Below, in pieces: positions 1 through 7,572 of a stretch of 19,656 nt of DNA. The translations under genes and the position numbers were made by a program. The stretch's first letter is position 1. Each line of letters starts with the position of its first letter. Source of the DNA: Rhodospirillaceae bacterium (lineage in GTDB: Bacteria; Pseudomonadota; Alphaproteobacteria; UBA11073); NCBI GenBank assembly GCA_003536545.1, contig DPZW01000052.1:1-19656 (forward strand). The letters run 5' to 3'. Under the pieces are notes generated by a model. That model had not been told where the DNA came from, did no database searches, and worked only from the letters and a program-made list of their open reading frames with translations.

Positions 1-28
1 CGCCAGAACCTTGATTGAAATCAGACAT
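1..28 (-). CDS. N-terminus of an unidentified gene running off the left edge
   Basis: Only the first nine codons are visible on the minus strand; they read MSDFNQGSG. The ATG is preceded by an AGAGGAG ribosome binding site about seven bases upstream, which makes a real start very likely. The gene is divergent from the aldo/keto reductase, so both promoters must lie in the roughly 120 bases between them. On the minus strand a TTGCAT and an AATAAT spaced by 17 bases lie in that gap, but the match is weak. The product cannot be identified from nine residues. Confidence 0.6.
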
Positions 29-149
29 TTTTTTCTCCTCTTGTCTTACCCGTCTATTATTGGGATTGTTTGCAGAATATGCAAGTGCAATCGGATTGGC
101 TAACACCGATTTAACCCATTGTTCGCCCAGGAAATTTGAGGAAAATTTG

Positions 150-1193
150 ATGGAAACGCGTAAACTTGGCACCAGCGGCATTGATGTTTCCCTGCTTTGT
201 CTGGGCACGATGACCTGGGGCCGCCAGAACAGCCAGGCAGAAGCCTTTGAACAAATGGATTATGCCGTATCGCGCGGCATTAATTTTTTTGATACGGCGG
301 AAATGTATGCCGTGCCGCCTAATAAAGATACTTACGGCAAGACTGAGGAAATCATCGGCAACTGGTTTGCGGCGCGGCCGGGCATGCGGCAAAAAATTGT
401 GCTGGCGAGCAAGATCATTGGGCCTGGTGAATATTTTTCCTATGTGCGCAGCGGCAAAACCCGTTACGACCGCACGCATATCCGCGAGGCGATTGATGGT
501 TCGTTGCGCCGCCTGCAAACCGATTATATCGATCTGTATCAACTCCATTGGCCGCAGCGCACGGTGAATAGTTTCGGCAAACTGGGCTATGAACACGGCA
601 GCGATGACGGCACGCCGCTGCTGGAAACCCTGGAAGCATTGCAGGAAGAAGTGAAGGCCGGGCGTATCCGCGAAGTGGGGTTATCAAACGACACGCCGTG
701 GGGCGTGATGGAATGTCTGCATCTGGCGGAAAAACATAGCCTGCCGCGCATGCAGTCTGTGCAGAACGCCTATAATTTGGTGAACCGCAAGGATGAGGTT
801 GGCCTGACGGAAGTTTATATCCGCGCAAATTGTGGCTTGCTGGCTTATTCACCTTTGGGCGGCGGCACGTTATCGGGCAAATATCTGGACGGTAAAATGC
901 CGCCTGGATCGCGACGCGCAATTGATGAGCGGCCGGGTGGGCGATACAATAATCCGCGCACCGACGCCGCGACGCGCAGATATCTGGAGCTTGCGCAGCA
1001 GCATGGACTGGATCCCTGCCAGATGGCATTGGCTTTTGTGAACCAGCAAAAATTTCTGACCAGCAATATCATCGGCGCGACCACGATGGCACAACTGCAA
1101 AGCAACATTGACAGTATTAACGTCAGTCTCTCGCAGGATGTTATTCATCTCATTAATGAAATCCATCACAGCAATCCAAACCCTGCGCCCTGA
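150..1193 (+). CDS. tas: aldo/keto reductase, Tas-like
   Basis: Predicted cytosolic NADPH-dependent oxidoreductase of 347 residues with the (beta/alpha)8 aldo/keto reductase fold. The catalytic tetrad is visible as D48 and Y53 (FFDTAEMY), K88 (LASK) and H133 (YQLHWPQR). The N-terminus (TRKLGTSGIDVS, CLGTMTWG), the LHWPQR stretch and the C-terminal IIGATTMAQLQSNIDS resemble E. coli Tas closely, including the length. The ATG at 150 was chosen because the family begins with this segment and a GAGG ribosome binding site lies 8-9 bases upstream; the frame is open further upstream, but that part has no family resemblance. The gene ends directly against the stop of the convergent next gene, with a hairpin terminator beyond it. 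The physiological substrate cannot be read from sequence. Confidence 0.9.
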   Translation: METRKLGTSGIDVSLLCLGTMTWGRQNSQAEAFEQMDYAVSRGINFFDTAEMYAVPPNKDTYGKTEEIIGNWFAARPGMRQKIVLASKIIGPGEYFSYVRSGKTRYDRTHIREAIDGSLRRLQTDYIDLYQLHWPQRTVNSFGKLGYEHGSDDGTPLLETLEALQEEVKAGRIREVGLSNDTPWGVMECLHLAEKHSLPRMQSVQNAYNLVNRKDEVGLTEVYIRANCGLLAYSPLGGGTLSGKYLDGKMPPGSRRAIDERPGGRYNNPRTDAATRRYLELAQQHGLDPCQMALAFVNQQKFLTSNIIGATTMAQLQSNIDSINVSLSQDVIHLINEIHHSNPNPAP

Positions 1194-1634
1194 TCAATGC
1201 ACCATCACCTGACCGGTGATGGTTTTTAATTGCGCTGCCACGCCCGCGTGAAATTCTTTAATCGGGATGGGTTTGATATGGCTCAGGCCCAGGTAATAAC
1301 AGGCACTGTCATGATATTCCGGCGTGAAGTGCAGCGGATGAGCCACCACCGTCAGGGCTGCTGTCAGGTGCGCCGCGCTGCCTGCACAAAGATGCAGATA
1401 AATATCTGAAATCCGGAGACCGGTGAGCTTTTCCCTTTGCAGGACTTTCAATAAATCCAATGGGTCCTGGGTGGTGCTGCAGACATAGTCTGCCTTTTCA
1501 TGCTCTGCGATCGCATAAACATCTTCAAGAATTCTCATTGCAGCTGCGTTGCCTTCGGCAAGCTCCGCTATCAAATCTTTACCCGCGGAATCAATGTTTT
1601 TGCTGCGCAGCGCGGGGTTAAGGGAATATCCCAT
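1194..1634 (-). CDS. uncharacterised 146-residue protein
   Basis: I do not recognise this protein. It has no signal peptide or membrane segment and looks like a soluble cytosolic protein. Residues about 20-75 are helical and charged. The C-terminal half has several histidines and cysteines (LHLCAGSAAH, VVAHPLHFTPEYHDSACYY, LSHIKPIP). The start is well supported: a strong GGAGGAGAGG ribosome binding site directly precedes the ATG at 1634. Its last codons overlap the terminator hairpin of the convergent aldo/keto reductase, and its stop abuts that gene's stop. It is divergent from thpR. The good start signal and the full-length reading frame against a convergent neighbour argue for a real gene. 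Confidence 0.7.
   Translation of the reverse strand: MGYSLNPALRSKNIDSAGKDLIAELAEGNAAAMRILEDVYAIAEHEKADYVCSTTQDPLDLLKVLQREKLTGLRISDIYLHLCAGSAAHLTAALTVVAHPLHFTPEYHDSACYYLGLSHIKPIPIKEFHAGVAAQLKTITGQVMVH
1201..1227 (+). terminator. Rho-independent terminator of the aldo/keto reductase gene, inside the convergent coding region
   Basis: A perfect 9-bp stem, ACCATCACC (1201-1209) pairing with GGTGATGGT (1215-1223), closes a 5-base loop and runs into a T tract (1223-1227). It begins seven bases after the reductase stop codon. It lies wholly within the last codons of the convergent minus-strand gene, so the same bases encode the C-terminus TITGQVMVH. On the minus strand there is no T tract after the stem, so the terminator should act only on plus-strand transcription. 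Confidence 0.75.
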
Positions 1635-1716
1635 CCTCTCCTCCGGTGCTGTGTGCCAATGGCTTATTTTACCATTAATGATTGATAGAACCCAGACAAT
1701 TTTGTATCTATTTGAA

Positions 1717-2259
1717 GTGCAACGATTATTTGTAGCCCTTCTTCTCCCTGAGCCACAGCTTAGCCAACTGGCCCTTTTGCAGGCCGGGCTGCCGGGCGCA
1801 CGCTGGGTGCCACCGGAGAAATTTCATATGACTGTGCGCTTTATTGGCGAAGTAGAAGATTACCTGGTGGAAGATATTGCACAGGCCCTGGGCGAGTTGG
1901 AAGTTAAGGATTTTCAGGTGCAACTGGAAGGCGTTGGCGTGTTTGATCCCGGCAATCGGCCACGTTCATTATGGGCGGCTGTGAAAGATCATGCGCCGCT
2001 ATCTGCATTGCACGAAAAATGCAATCAGGCTTTGCGCCGACTGGATGTGATGGAAGAGCGGCGCAAATATTTACCCCATGTTTCACTCGCGCGTTTTGTG
2101 GATGTGCATCATGACCGATTGATACAATATTTGCAGGGCAATGGTGATTTTTCTGCACCGCCATTTTGGGCCGGTGAATTTTATTTGCTGCGCAGCCACC
2201 TCACGCGCCACGGCGCGGTTTATGAAATTGTGGAAGAATATCCGCTACTTCCCAATTAA
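1717..2259 (+). CDS. thpR: RNA 2',3'-cyclic phosphodiesterase (2H phosphoesterase family)
   Basis: Cytosolic 2H-phosphoesterase of the LigT/ThpR family, whose members hydrolyse 2',3'-cyclic phosphate ends of RNA and can join 2'-5' RNA ends in vitro. Two H-x-T/S-x motifs define the active site: HMTV at residues 37-40 and HVSL at 121-124. The family signatures RLFVAL near the N-terminus, WVPPEKFH and KYLPHVSLARF are all present. The start is uncertain: GTG at 1717 gives 180 residues beginning just before RLFVAL, as is usual for the family, but has no clear ribosome binding site. An in-frame ATG at 1678 would add 13 residues and also lacks one. The gene overlaps the convergent ELM1-family gene by 15 bases at the stop codons. 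Confidence 0.87.
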   Translation: MQRLFVALLLPEPQLSQLALLQAGLPGARWVPPEKFHMTVRFIGEVEDYLVEDIAQALGELEVKDFQVQLEGVGVFDPGNRPRSLWAAVKDHAPLSALHEKCNQALRRLDVMEERRKYLPHVSLARFVDVHHDRLIQYLQGNGDFSAPPFWAGEFYLLRSHLTRHGAVYEIVEEYPLLPN

Positions 2260-3192
2260 TGCAGCAACGCGCTGAGTCTCCCGCAACCTTGGACGCTGCA
2301 GAATAGACCAGCTGCCATTGAACCAATTTGTATAGCCCTGCGCAATTAAAGCATGATAAAAACGATCAAATTTCGTGCTATGGCCGGGCATGCGAAGTAA
2401 CGCAACCGGCTTATCTGTGAACAGACTTTCTGAAATCATGCTGACGCTGTCAGACGTCACAAGAATAAAATCTGCCCGTGCAAGAAAGGCATGGTATGGA
2501 TTATCACCCTGGCCATCCCAGAAGAATATATTTTCTGCTGACAGTTGGTTTTGCAAACGTGCGGCGAGTACCGGCGGAGTCCGGCGCGAAATCGTAATCC
2601 ATAACACATGGCCCGATGCATGTAATTTTTTGAGCTGCACAGAGAGATCATCCATCCATTTTTCCGTCAGGACAAAGTGTTTGTTATTGCCGCCGATCAA
2701 TACTGCGACGCGCGGCGATGGAAATGCCGCAAGACGGGATTGCCAATGCACCGAAGCCGCCGCCAATTTGTCATCCGTGAGATTGTGCAGACCACCCAGG
2801 GTTTGAATAACATTTGCGCCCACCAGGGCATCATGCTGGGGTGCAATCACCACATCAAATGCCAATGGGTTGACCTTGGGGTTTTGAATTTGAACTGTCT
2901 GGATATGAGGCCATAGCCGTTTGGCTGCCAGTAAACCATAGGCCGCGCGGCGGCCTGCTCCAATAATGCCAACTGGAGGGCGTTGATTGAAAGATTGCGC
3001 AAGCTCGGCAGCAACAAACTTGCTAGCCCACCGGGGGGGGAGCAACCTCTGCCACCATGATAGTTTCAAATTGTATTTGATATGCGGTTTTCCCATGGCC
3101 TCCACGAGGCCGATACTCTGACCATCCGTGCCCATACGTCCGTCTTGCAAGACCAGCCAATATGCATCGTTAGAGAGGTTGCCAGTTGACAT
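2245..3192 (-). CDS. ELM1-family protein (DUF1022, mitochondrial fission ELM1-like)
   Basis: A 315-residue protein of the ELM1/DUF1022 family, found in many alphaproteobacteria and in plants, where ELM1 takes part in mitochondrial fission. The fold is thought to resemble GT-B glycosyltransferases; the bacterial function is not established. Family-type stretches are IIGAGRRAAYGLLAAKR, a QIQNPKVNPLAFDVVIAPQHD region, VLIGGNNKHF, WITISRRTPP and the C-terminal LVTSDSVSMISES. There is no signal peptide or membrane segment. The ATG at 3192 gives a family-typical start but has only a weak upstream ribosome binding site. It is divergent from the Lrp-type regulator 62 bases away and convergent with thpR. 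A run of eight Cs on the coding strand (3033-3040) encodes part of LPPRW. Confidence 0.85.
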   Translation of the reverse strand: MSTGNLSNDAYWLVLQDGRMGTDGQSIGLVEAMGKPHIKYNLKLSWWQRLLPPRWASKFVAAELAQSFNQRPPVGIIGAGRRAAYGLLAAKRLWPHIQTVQIQNPKVNPLAFDVVIAPQHDALVGANVIQTLGGLHNLTDDKLAAASVHWQSRLAAFPSPRVAVLIGGNNKHFVLTEKWMDDLSVQLKKLHASGHVLWITISRRTPPVLAARLQNQLSAENIFFWDGQGDNPYHAFLARADFILVTSDSVSMISESLFTDKPVALLRMPGHSTKFDRFYHALIAQGYTNWFNGSWSILQRPRLRETQRVAALIGK

Positions 3193-3254
3193 TTTGTCCG
3201 TAATCAGTGATTTTCCCGTTATAAGTGTAGGCCTTGGGGAAAGGTACCTAACCG

Positions 3255-3740
3255 GTGCGACGCAGTAAACTAGATTCTATTGATCGCCGAATTCTCGCGG
3301 ATTTGCAGGACAATGGACGTATGACAAATGTGGAGTTAGCCGAACGTTCCGGTATTTCCGCACCTCCCTGCTTGCGCCGTTTGCGTGCGCTGGAAGAAGA
3401 TCAAATTATTCTAGGCTATCACGCCGAAATCAACGCAGAAGCACTGGATTATAAAATCACGGCATTCGTGCATGTGAAACTCAGTTCCAATAATGATCAT
3501 GATCTGCGTAAATTTGAAGAGACGCTGATGAATTTGCCGCAAGTGCGAGAATGTTTTCTGTTGGTGGGTGACTTTGATTTCCTGCTCCGCGTGGTCGCTA
3601 AAAGTTGGGATGATTATCAAAAGTTTTTATCGAGCGAGCTGACCAATATCGCACATGTCGCTCAAATTAAATCTTCACTGGCTGTGCGGCGCAGCAAATT
3701 TGCCCCCGGCGTGCCGATAGAGGAAATCACAAAGAAATAA
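3255..3740 (+). CDS. Lrp/AsnC family transcriptional regulator
   Basis: A 161-residue feast/famine regulator. An N-terminal winged helix-turn-helix lies at about residues 6-55 (LDSIDRRILADLQDNGRM, then NVELAERSGISAPPCLRRLR). A RAM ligand-binding and oligomerisation domain follows at about 65-145 (VRECFLLVGDFDFLLRV). Members bind amino acids and act as dimers to octamers. The start is GTG, supported by a GGGGAAAGG ribosome binding site at 3236-3244 and by the family-typical N-terminus. A TATAAG at 3220-3225 could be a -10 box but has no good -35 partner. The divergent ELM1-family gene is an obvious candidate target, as Lrp-type regulators often control divergent neighbours, but nothing in the sequence proves this. 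Confidence 0.93.
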   Translation: MRRSKLDSIDRRILADLQDNGRMTNVELAERSGISAPPCLRRLRALEEDQIILGYHAEINAEALDYKITAFVHVKLSSNNDHDLRKFEETLMNLPQVRECFLLVGDFDFLLRVVAKSWDDYQKFLSSELTNIAHVAQIKSSLAVRRSKFAPGVPIEEITKK

Positions 3741-3778
3741 AGCTTCTGCTTTTGTGCTTTCCTGATTAATCTGAATTC

Positions 3779-4513
3779 ATGAAAACGCGCGCTGATCAGC
3801 ATTTAGTGAATCTTGGCCTGGCAGAAAGCCGGACGCAGGCGGCCCGTTTGATTATGGCAGGTGAGGTTTTCAACGGCACCCTGCGCGTAGATAAGCCCGG
3901 CGCGCAATTAAAAGAGGATGTGGTCCTGACCGTGCGCGCGCCTTTGCATCCCTGGGTCAGCCGGGGCGGGATGAAACTGGCAGCTGCATTGGAGCATTTT
4001 GATCTCTCGCCCGAAGGTTTGATTGCTGCAGACATTGGTGCATCGACGGGCGGATTTACCGATGTATTATTAACCAAGGGCGCAAAAAAAGTTTACGCGG
4101 TGGATGTGGGTCAGGGGCAATTGGCCTGGAAACTGCAGCAGGATGCGCGCGTGGTGCGGATGGATCAAACCAATGCCCGGCATTTGACAGCAGAACTTAT
4201 TCAAGATCCGCCACAGGTGATTGTCTGTGATACGAGTTTTATTTCCCTGAAACTTGTACTGCCCGCTATCATGCAACTGGCCGCCCCCAATGCCTGGATG
4301 GTCGCGCTGATTAAACCGCAATTTGAAGTGGGCAAAGAAAATATCGGCAAGGGTGGCATTGTGCGCGACGAAATACTACATCAGCAAACCTGTGCAGATA
4401 TCGCCGCATGGTGTGCGAATGACATGCAATGGGCGGTACTGGGCATCACGGACAGCCCGATTACGGGCGCGGAAGGCAATAAAGAATTCCTGATCGCTGC
4501 GCGCAAGAATTAA
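3779..4513 (+). CDS. tlyA: TlyA family rRNA 2'-O-methyltransferase
   Basis: A 244-residue protein with an N-terminal S4 RNA-binding domain (about residues 1-58, MKTRADQHLVNLGLAESRTQA) and an FtsJ/RrmJ-type methyltransferase domain from about residue 60. In the known family it methylates 2'-OH groups of cytidines in 16S and/or 23S rRNA. The SAM-binding loop GASTGGFTD spans 87-95. The K-D-K-E catalytic set of RrmJ-type enzymes is visible as K66 (SRGGMK), D151 (CDTSF), K179 (ALIKPQFE) and E236 (GNKEF). Some members were once called hemolysins, but the residues point to rRNA modification. The ATG at 3779 has no clear ribosome binding site. The gene follows the Lrp gene by 38 bases and overlaps the convergent sppA by four bases. 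Confidence 0.93.
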   Translation: MKTRADQHLVNLGLAESRTQAARLIMAGEVFNGTLRVDKPGAQLKEDVVLTVRAPLHPWVSRGGMKLAAALEHFDLSPEGLIAADIGASTGGFTDVLLTKGAKKVYAVDVGQGQLAWKLQQDARVVRMDQTNARHLTAELIQDPPQVIVCDTSFISLKLVLPAIMQLAAPNAWMVALIKPQFEVGKENIGKGGIVRDEILHQQTCADIAAWCANDMQWAVLGITDSPITGAEGNKEFLIAARKN

Positions 4514-6240
4514 TATTGCAGTTGTACCGGTTGCATTTGCAGCGTCCGCACATGCATTTCAGCCAAGATTTTGTCCCAAATCATGTTCATGAAAGAGGTG
4601 TGATTTAGCACCGCCATTTGTTTGAGCAAAAGCTGAATGAATAAGAATGGATTGTTTTCATCTGGATAAGGCAATAGGACGACAACGGCATCTTTTTCTA
4701 ATCCCAATGCCGTGCGCGCTGCACCAATGGCTTCTATAAGGCCGCCGATTTCATCGACCAGGCCTTTTTCTTTGGCTTCTGTACCGGTCCAGACCTGGCC
4801 TTGCGCGATGGCTTCAACAACATCCGGTGAAAGTTTGCGCGAAGCAGCCACACGGGATTTAAAGGTGTCGTAAACTGCATCAGCAGACTGCGCGACGGCA
4901 GCACGTTCGCTTTCATTAAAGCCCCGGCCTGTGCCAAACATGGCCGCGTTTTTACCAGCTGTGATTTCTTCCCAATTCACGCCGTATTGCTGTGAGAGAC
5001 CGCCCATGGAAACCTTGCCCACAATGACACCGATGGATCCGGTGAGCGTCGAAGGCAATGCCAGAATTTTCGTGGCTGGCGCAGCCATATAATAACCGCC
5101 CGATGCGGCCGTATCTGTCATGGAAATGATCACAGGTTTACCGGAATTTTTTAGATTTTCCATCGCACGATAAATGGTTTCCGATGCAATGGCAGAGCCA
5201 CCTGGGGAATTCAGACGAATAATCACCGCGCTGATATCTTTATTATCCTGCAATTCTTTCAGCAGGGCAGCAAAATCTTCTGCGCCAATCATCTTTTCTG
5301 TCAAAGGGCCGCCGCTCTGCCCCGTGCCGCGCACAATCATGCCTTCGGCATCCACCAATGCAATTTTGGGTGCGGTTTCTATAAATTTAGGTGTGGATAA
5401 ATTAGCAAAATAATCTAGCAGCGAAACGGTTTCTGCGGGGAAAGTGATTTCATCTTCATATTTCACTTCATCAATTAATTTGCCGGCCAATGCAGCTGGC
5501 AAAGGCGCGGCATCACGCAGCTTAGCCAATTGCGTTAAATCCATTTTGCGATCTTTGGCGACAGACATCATGACATTATCCGAAAGATGCGTGATCAGCC
5601 GTGTCATTTCTGCACGGTTTTCAGGGGTCATGCCGGTTTCTGTCAAATTATCCATTGCGGTTTTATAATCGCGGCGTTTCTCAAATTCTGGTAAAATGCC
5701 GTTGCGGTTCAGAAAGTCTCGCAAGAACGGTTGCTGCATGCCAATCCCGGTAAATCCGGCGAAGCCACCCGGTTGTAGAATAATTTTATCTGCGGCAGAC
5801 GCCAAATAAGTCATCGCTGTGCCGTTATCCATTTCACCAAAGGTGTCGGCAAAGAAAATGACTGGCTTGCCTGCGCTACGTACATTCGCCATGGATGCAC
5901 GCAATTCTTCTGCCTGTGTGAGAGTCACGCTGCCGCCGACCGCACGGATATAAACGGCAGAAATTTTTTCATCCTTGCTGGCAAGCTCCAGCCCCGCAAT
6001 CCATTCCTGCAGACTGGGCGGTGCGCTATCGCCGGCAATGCTACGCACAAGCGAAGGAACAGTTTCTACCATCGGCTGCGATAATGTTAGTGACAGTGTG
6101 ATATTTTTGGGCAATTCCTCTTTTTTAGAGCTGGCTTGTAGATGCTGTTGCACTACCAATGCCGCCATGACCAATAAAATGAAAAAGGACACGCCGAGGC
6201 CAAGAAACATCGCACGCAAAAGCTTGAAGAAAGTTTTCAT
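4510..6240 (-). CDS. sppA: signal peptide peptidase SppA, 67K type
   Basis: Membrane-anchored serine protease of 576 residues that degrades cleaved signal peptides on the periplasmic side of the inner membrane. An N-terminal membrane anchor spans about residues 11-32. Two tandem S49/ClpP-like domains follow, as in E. coli SppA. The Ser-Lys dyad is split between them in the usual way: K193 in RRDYKTAMDNL in the first domain and S380 in TAASGGYYMAA in the second. LNSPGGSAIASE (343-354) is the oxyanion-region motif. The C-terminus is glutamine- and methionine-rich (LQMQPVQLQY). The gene is the last of a minus-strand run with dapE, a membrane protein and a secreted HEHKH protein, 41 bases after the latter. 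No clear ribosome binding site precedes the ATG. Confidence 0.95.
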   Translation of the reverse strand: MKTFFKLLRAMFLGLGVSFFILLVMAALVVQQHLQASSKKEELPKNITLSLTLSQPMVETVPSLVRSIAGDSAPPSLQEWIAGLELASKDEKISAVYIRAVGGSVTLTQAEELRASMANVRSAGKPVIFFADTFGEMDNGTAMTYLASAADKIILQPGGFAGFTGIGMQQPFLRDFLNRNGILPEFEKRRDYKTAMDNLTETGMTPENRAEMTRLITHLSDNVMMSVAKDRKMDLTQLAKLRDAAPLPAALAGKLIDEVKYEDEITFPAETVSLLDYFANLSTPKFIETAPKIALVDAEGMIVRGTGQSGGPLTEKMIGAEDFAALLKELQDNKDISAVIIRLNSPGGSAIASETIYRAMENLKNSGKPVIISMTDTAASGGYYMAAPATKILALPSTLTGSIGVIVGKVSMGGLSQQYGVNWEEITAGKNAAMFGTGRGFNESERAAVAQSADAVYDTFKSRVAASRKLSPDVVEAIAQGQVWTGTEAKEKGLVDEIGGLIEAIGAARTALGLEKDAVVVLLPYPDENNPFLFIQLLLKQMAVLNHTSFMNMIWDKILAEMHVRTLQMQPVQLQY

Positions 6241-6281
6241 TGGATTGTTTTAATGGGCTGGCGGGTTGCTGGCAATTGCCG

Positions 6282-6956
6282 TTACGGCCAATTCACACAT
6301 AAACGCTGCACACGCATATATTCCTGAGGGGTATCAATCTGCGCCTGACGCGCTGAACGCACGGTGGAAAGATTATCCATCATCCGGTTAAGTTCATCTT
6401 CAATCGCTTTCTGGATGGTGCGACTTGTGCTCTCCAATTGCACCTTGGAAATGGGGCCGGCACGGCCCTTGGTTGCTGCCACATTCTGAATGGCATTCTG
6501 AAGTTCAGGGGCAAACATGGTGATAAGTGCACGATCAACCGAGACATGTTTATGTTCATGCTCCAGCACGGCGGCATGATAACAGCTCCCCGGCGCAAAT
6601 TCACGGCTTACATAAACAATAGGCTGATATTGCAGACGAATAATGACTTCAGAAATCCAGATGCAAGCCGAACCGTCAGGTGATGTAAGAGTTTGCAATT
6701 GTGTTGACATATTGCTGGAAATTGTACCGTTGGTCAGGCCGCCGACATGGGACGAAGTCGCGCCCCCCGGTGAAGCCGCCAGAATTTCCGCGCCAATCTG
6801 GTTAAGTGATGTCCGGTTTTGTGCAAAATCATACTGAATCGGTGTTTCTGACCGTTCCAATGTGATTTTGGGCGGCGTGGTTTGGTTGCAGCTGATCGCA
6901 TGGGCAGCCTGCGGCAGGCAAAGCCAGATGGCACAGCATAGAATTAACCGTTTCAT
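6282..6956 (-). CDS. putative secreted zinc-dependent protease with HExxH motif
   Basis: A 224-residue exported protein with a clear signal peptide (residues 1-20, cleavage after QAAHA). The mature part has four cysteines (C23, C98, C125, C220), enough for two disulfides. The striking feature is LEHEHKHVSVDR: H133-E134-x-x-H137 fits the HExxH zinc-binding motif of metallopeptidases, and the segment around it is helical. The general layout recalls secreted putative Zn-dependent proteases such as DUF922, but I cannot place it in a named family and activity is an inference. A long C-terminal helix (about 165-205) follows. The gene lies between the membrane protein (40 bases upstream) and sppA (41 bases downstream) on the same strand, suggesting co-expression and an envelope role. 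Confidence 0.75.
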   Translation of the reverse strand: MKRLILCCAIWLCLPQAAHAISCNQTTPPKITLERSETPIQYDFAQNRTSLNQIGAEILAASPGGATSSHVGGLTNGTISSNMSTQLQTLTSPDGSACIWISEVIIRLQYQPIVYVSREFAPGSCYHAAVLEHEHKHVSVDRALITMFAPELQNAIQNVAATKGRAGPISKVQLESTSRTIQKAIEDELNRMMDNLSTVRSARQAQIDTPQEYMRVQRLCVNWP

Positions 6957-6996
6957 TCCCCCACCCTAGCCCAAAAGCGTTACAGAATTATGTGCA

Positions 6997-7572
6997 TCAG
7001 AAAAATTTGACCTGGGTCAGCAGCAGCCCCATCATCTGGATCATAGCCATCAGGCAAACCAGCAAAACTGCAAGGCCGCGCGAAATATCCAGGGAAACAC
7101 GAATAGAAAACCACAGGTACAGCATATTATAGGCACTGGCAGCCATTAAAATCACTTCGCCCAAACCCGGCAAAAGATTCCAGAAATAAAAGACATAACC
7201 CACTGTCATTACCAATGTTTGAATGGGTGCAGTCCAATTGACGGTGGCTACCATCAGGTAATAACGTGCACCGCGTTCTAGAAAATTCGTGATGTAATAC
7301 ATCGCCAGCGGGAAGCCAAAAACCACCACGATATTTCCCAAGGCCTGCCGTAAAAAAAAGACTGAATTGATATTGCTGTTGCCCGATGCCTGCAGGCCAG
7401 TCAGCCATAACATGAGGGGGATAACCAGCAACGGCGCAAGAAAGGAAATCCAGACCCCACGGCGAGTGTTGTCGATGCGCGTGATGCCCTTGATATCAAA
7501 AATGGCCAGACGCAATGCGCCGAGGAGCGGTTGGGCTTCACGTAAAATGCTGGCGGGGGTGAGCTGGCTCAG
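6997..7572 (-). CDS. multi-pass inner membrane protein coupled to dapE, probable CTG start
   Basis: An integral membrane protein with about five hydrophobic segments (beginning near WISFLAPLLVIPLML and ending near LAVLLVCLMAMIQMMG); no enzymatic motif is visible. It resembles uncharacterised alphaproteobacterial membrane proteins with an amphipathic N-terminal helix before an LRLAIFD-like stretch, but I cannot name the family. The standard-codon start is TTG at 7515 (172 residues), which has no ribosome binding site and cuts into that helix. The frame stays open upstream, and a CTG at 7572-7570 gives SQLTPASILREAQPLLGA before it (191 residues). That CTG overlaps the dapE stop (CTGA) and has GGAG eight bases upstream, inside the dapE end. 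I prefer this start but cannot prove it; 6997-7515 is the conservative alternative. Confidence 0.72.
   Translation of the reverse strand: MSQLTPASILREAQPLLGALRLAIFDIKGITRIDNTRRGVWISFLAPLLVIPLMLWLTGLQASGNSNINSVFFLRQALGNIVVVFGFPLAMYYITNFLERGARYYLMVATVNWTAPIQTLVMTVGYVFYFWNLLPGLGEVILMAASAYNMLYLWFSIRVSLDISRGLAVLLVCLMAMIQMMGLLLTQVKFF

Noticed and set aside
415..1029. 204-codon open frame antisense to the aldo/keto reductase
   Set aside because: Proline-, arginine- and cysteine-rich composition is typical of a shadow frame; the plus-strand reductase has full family motifs.
1658..1676. AATGG / CCATT inverted repeat in the gap before thpR
   Set aside because: Five-base arms with a 9-base spacer are too short to support an operator call.
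3737..3760. Weak hairpin after the Lrp gene (AAGC-TTCT-GCTT)
   Set aside because: A four-base stem with an interrupted T tract is not a credible terminator.
6271..6280. Palindrome GGCAATTGCC between the HEHKH gene and sppA
   Set aside because: A 10-base palindrome without a loop can arise by chance, and no second copy or known operator supports it.
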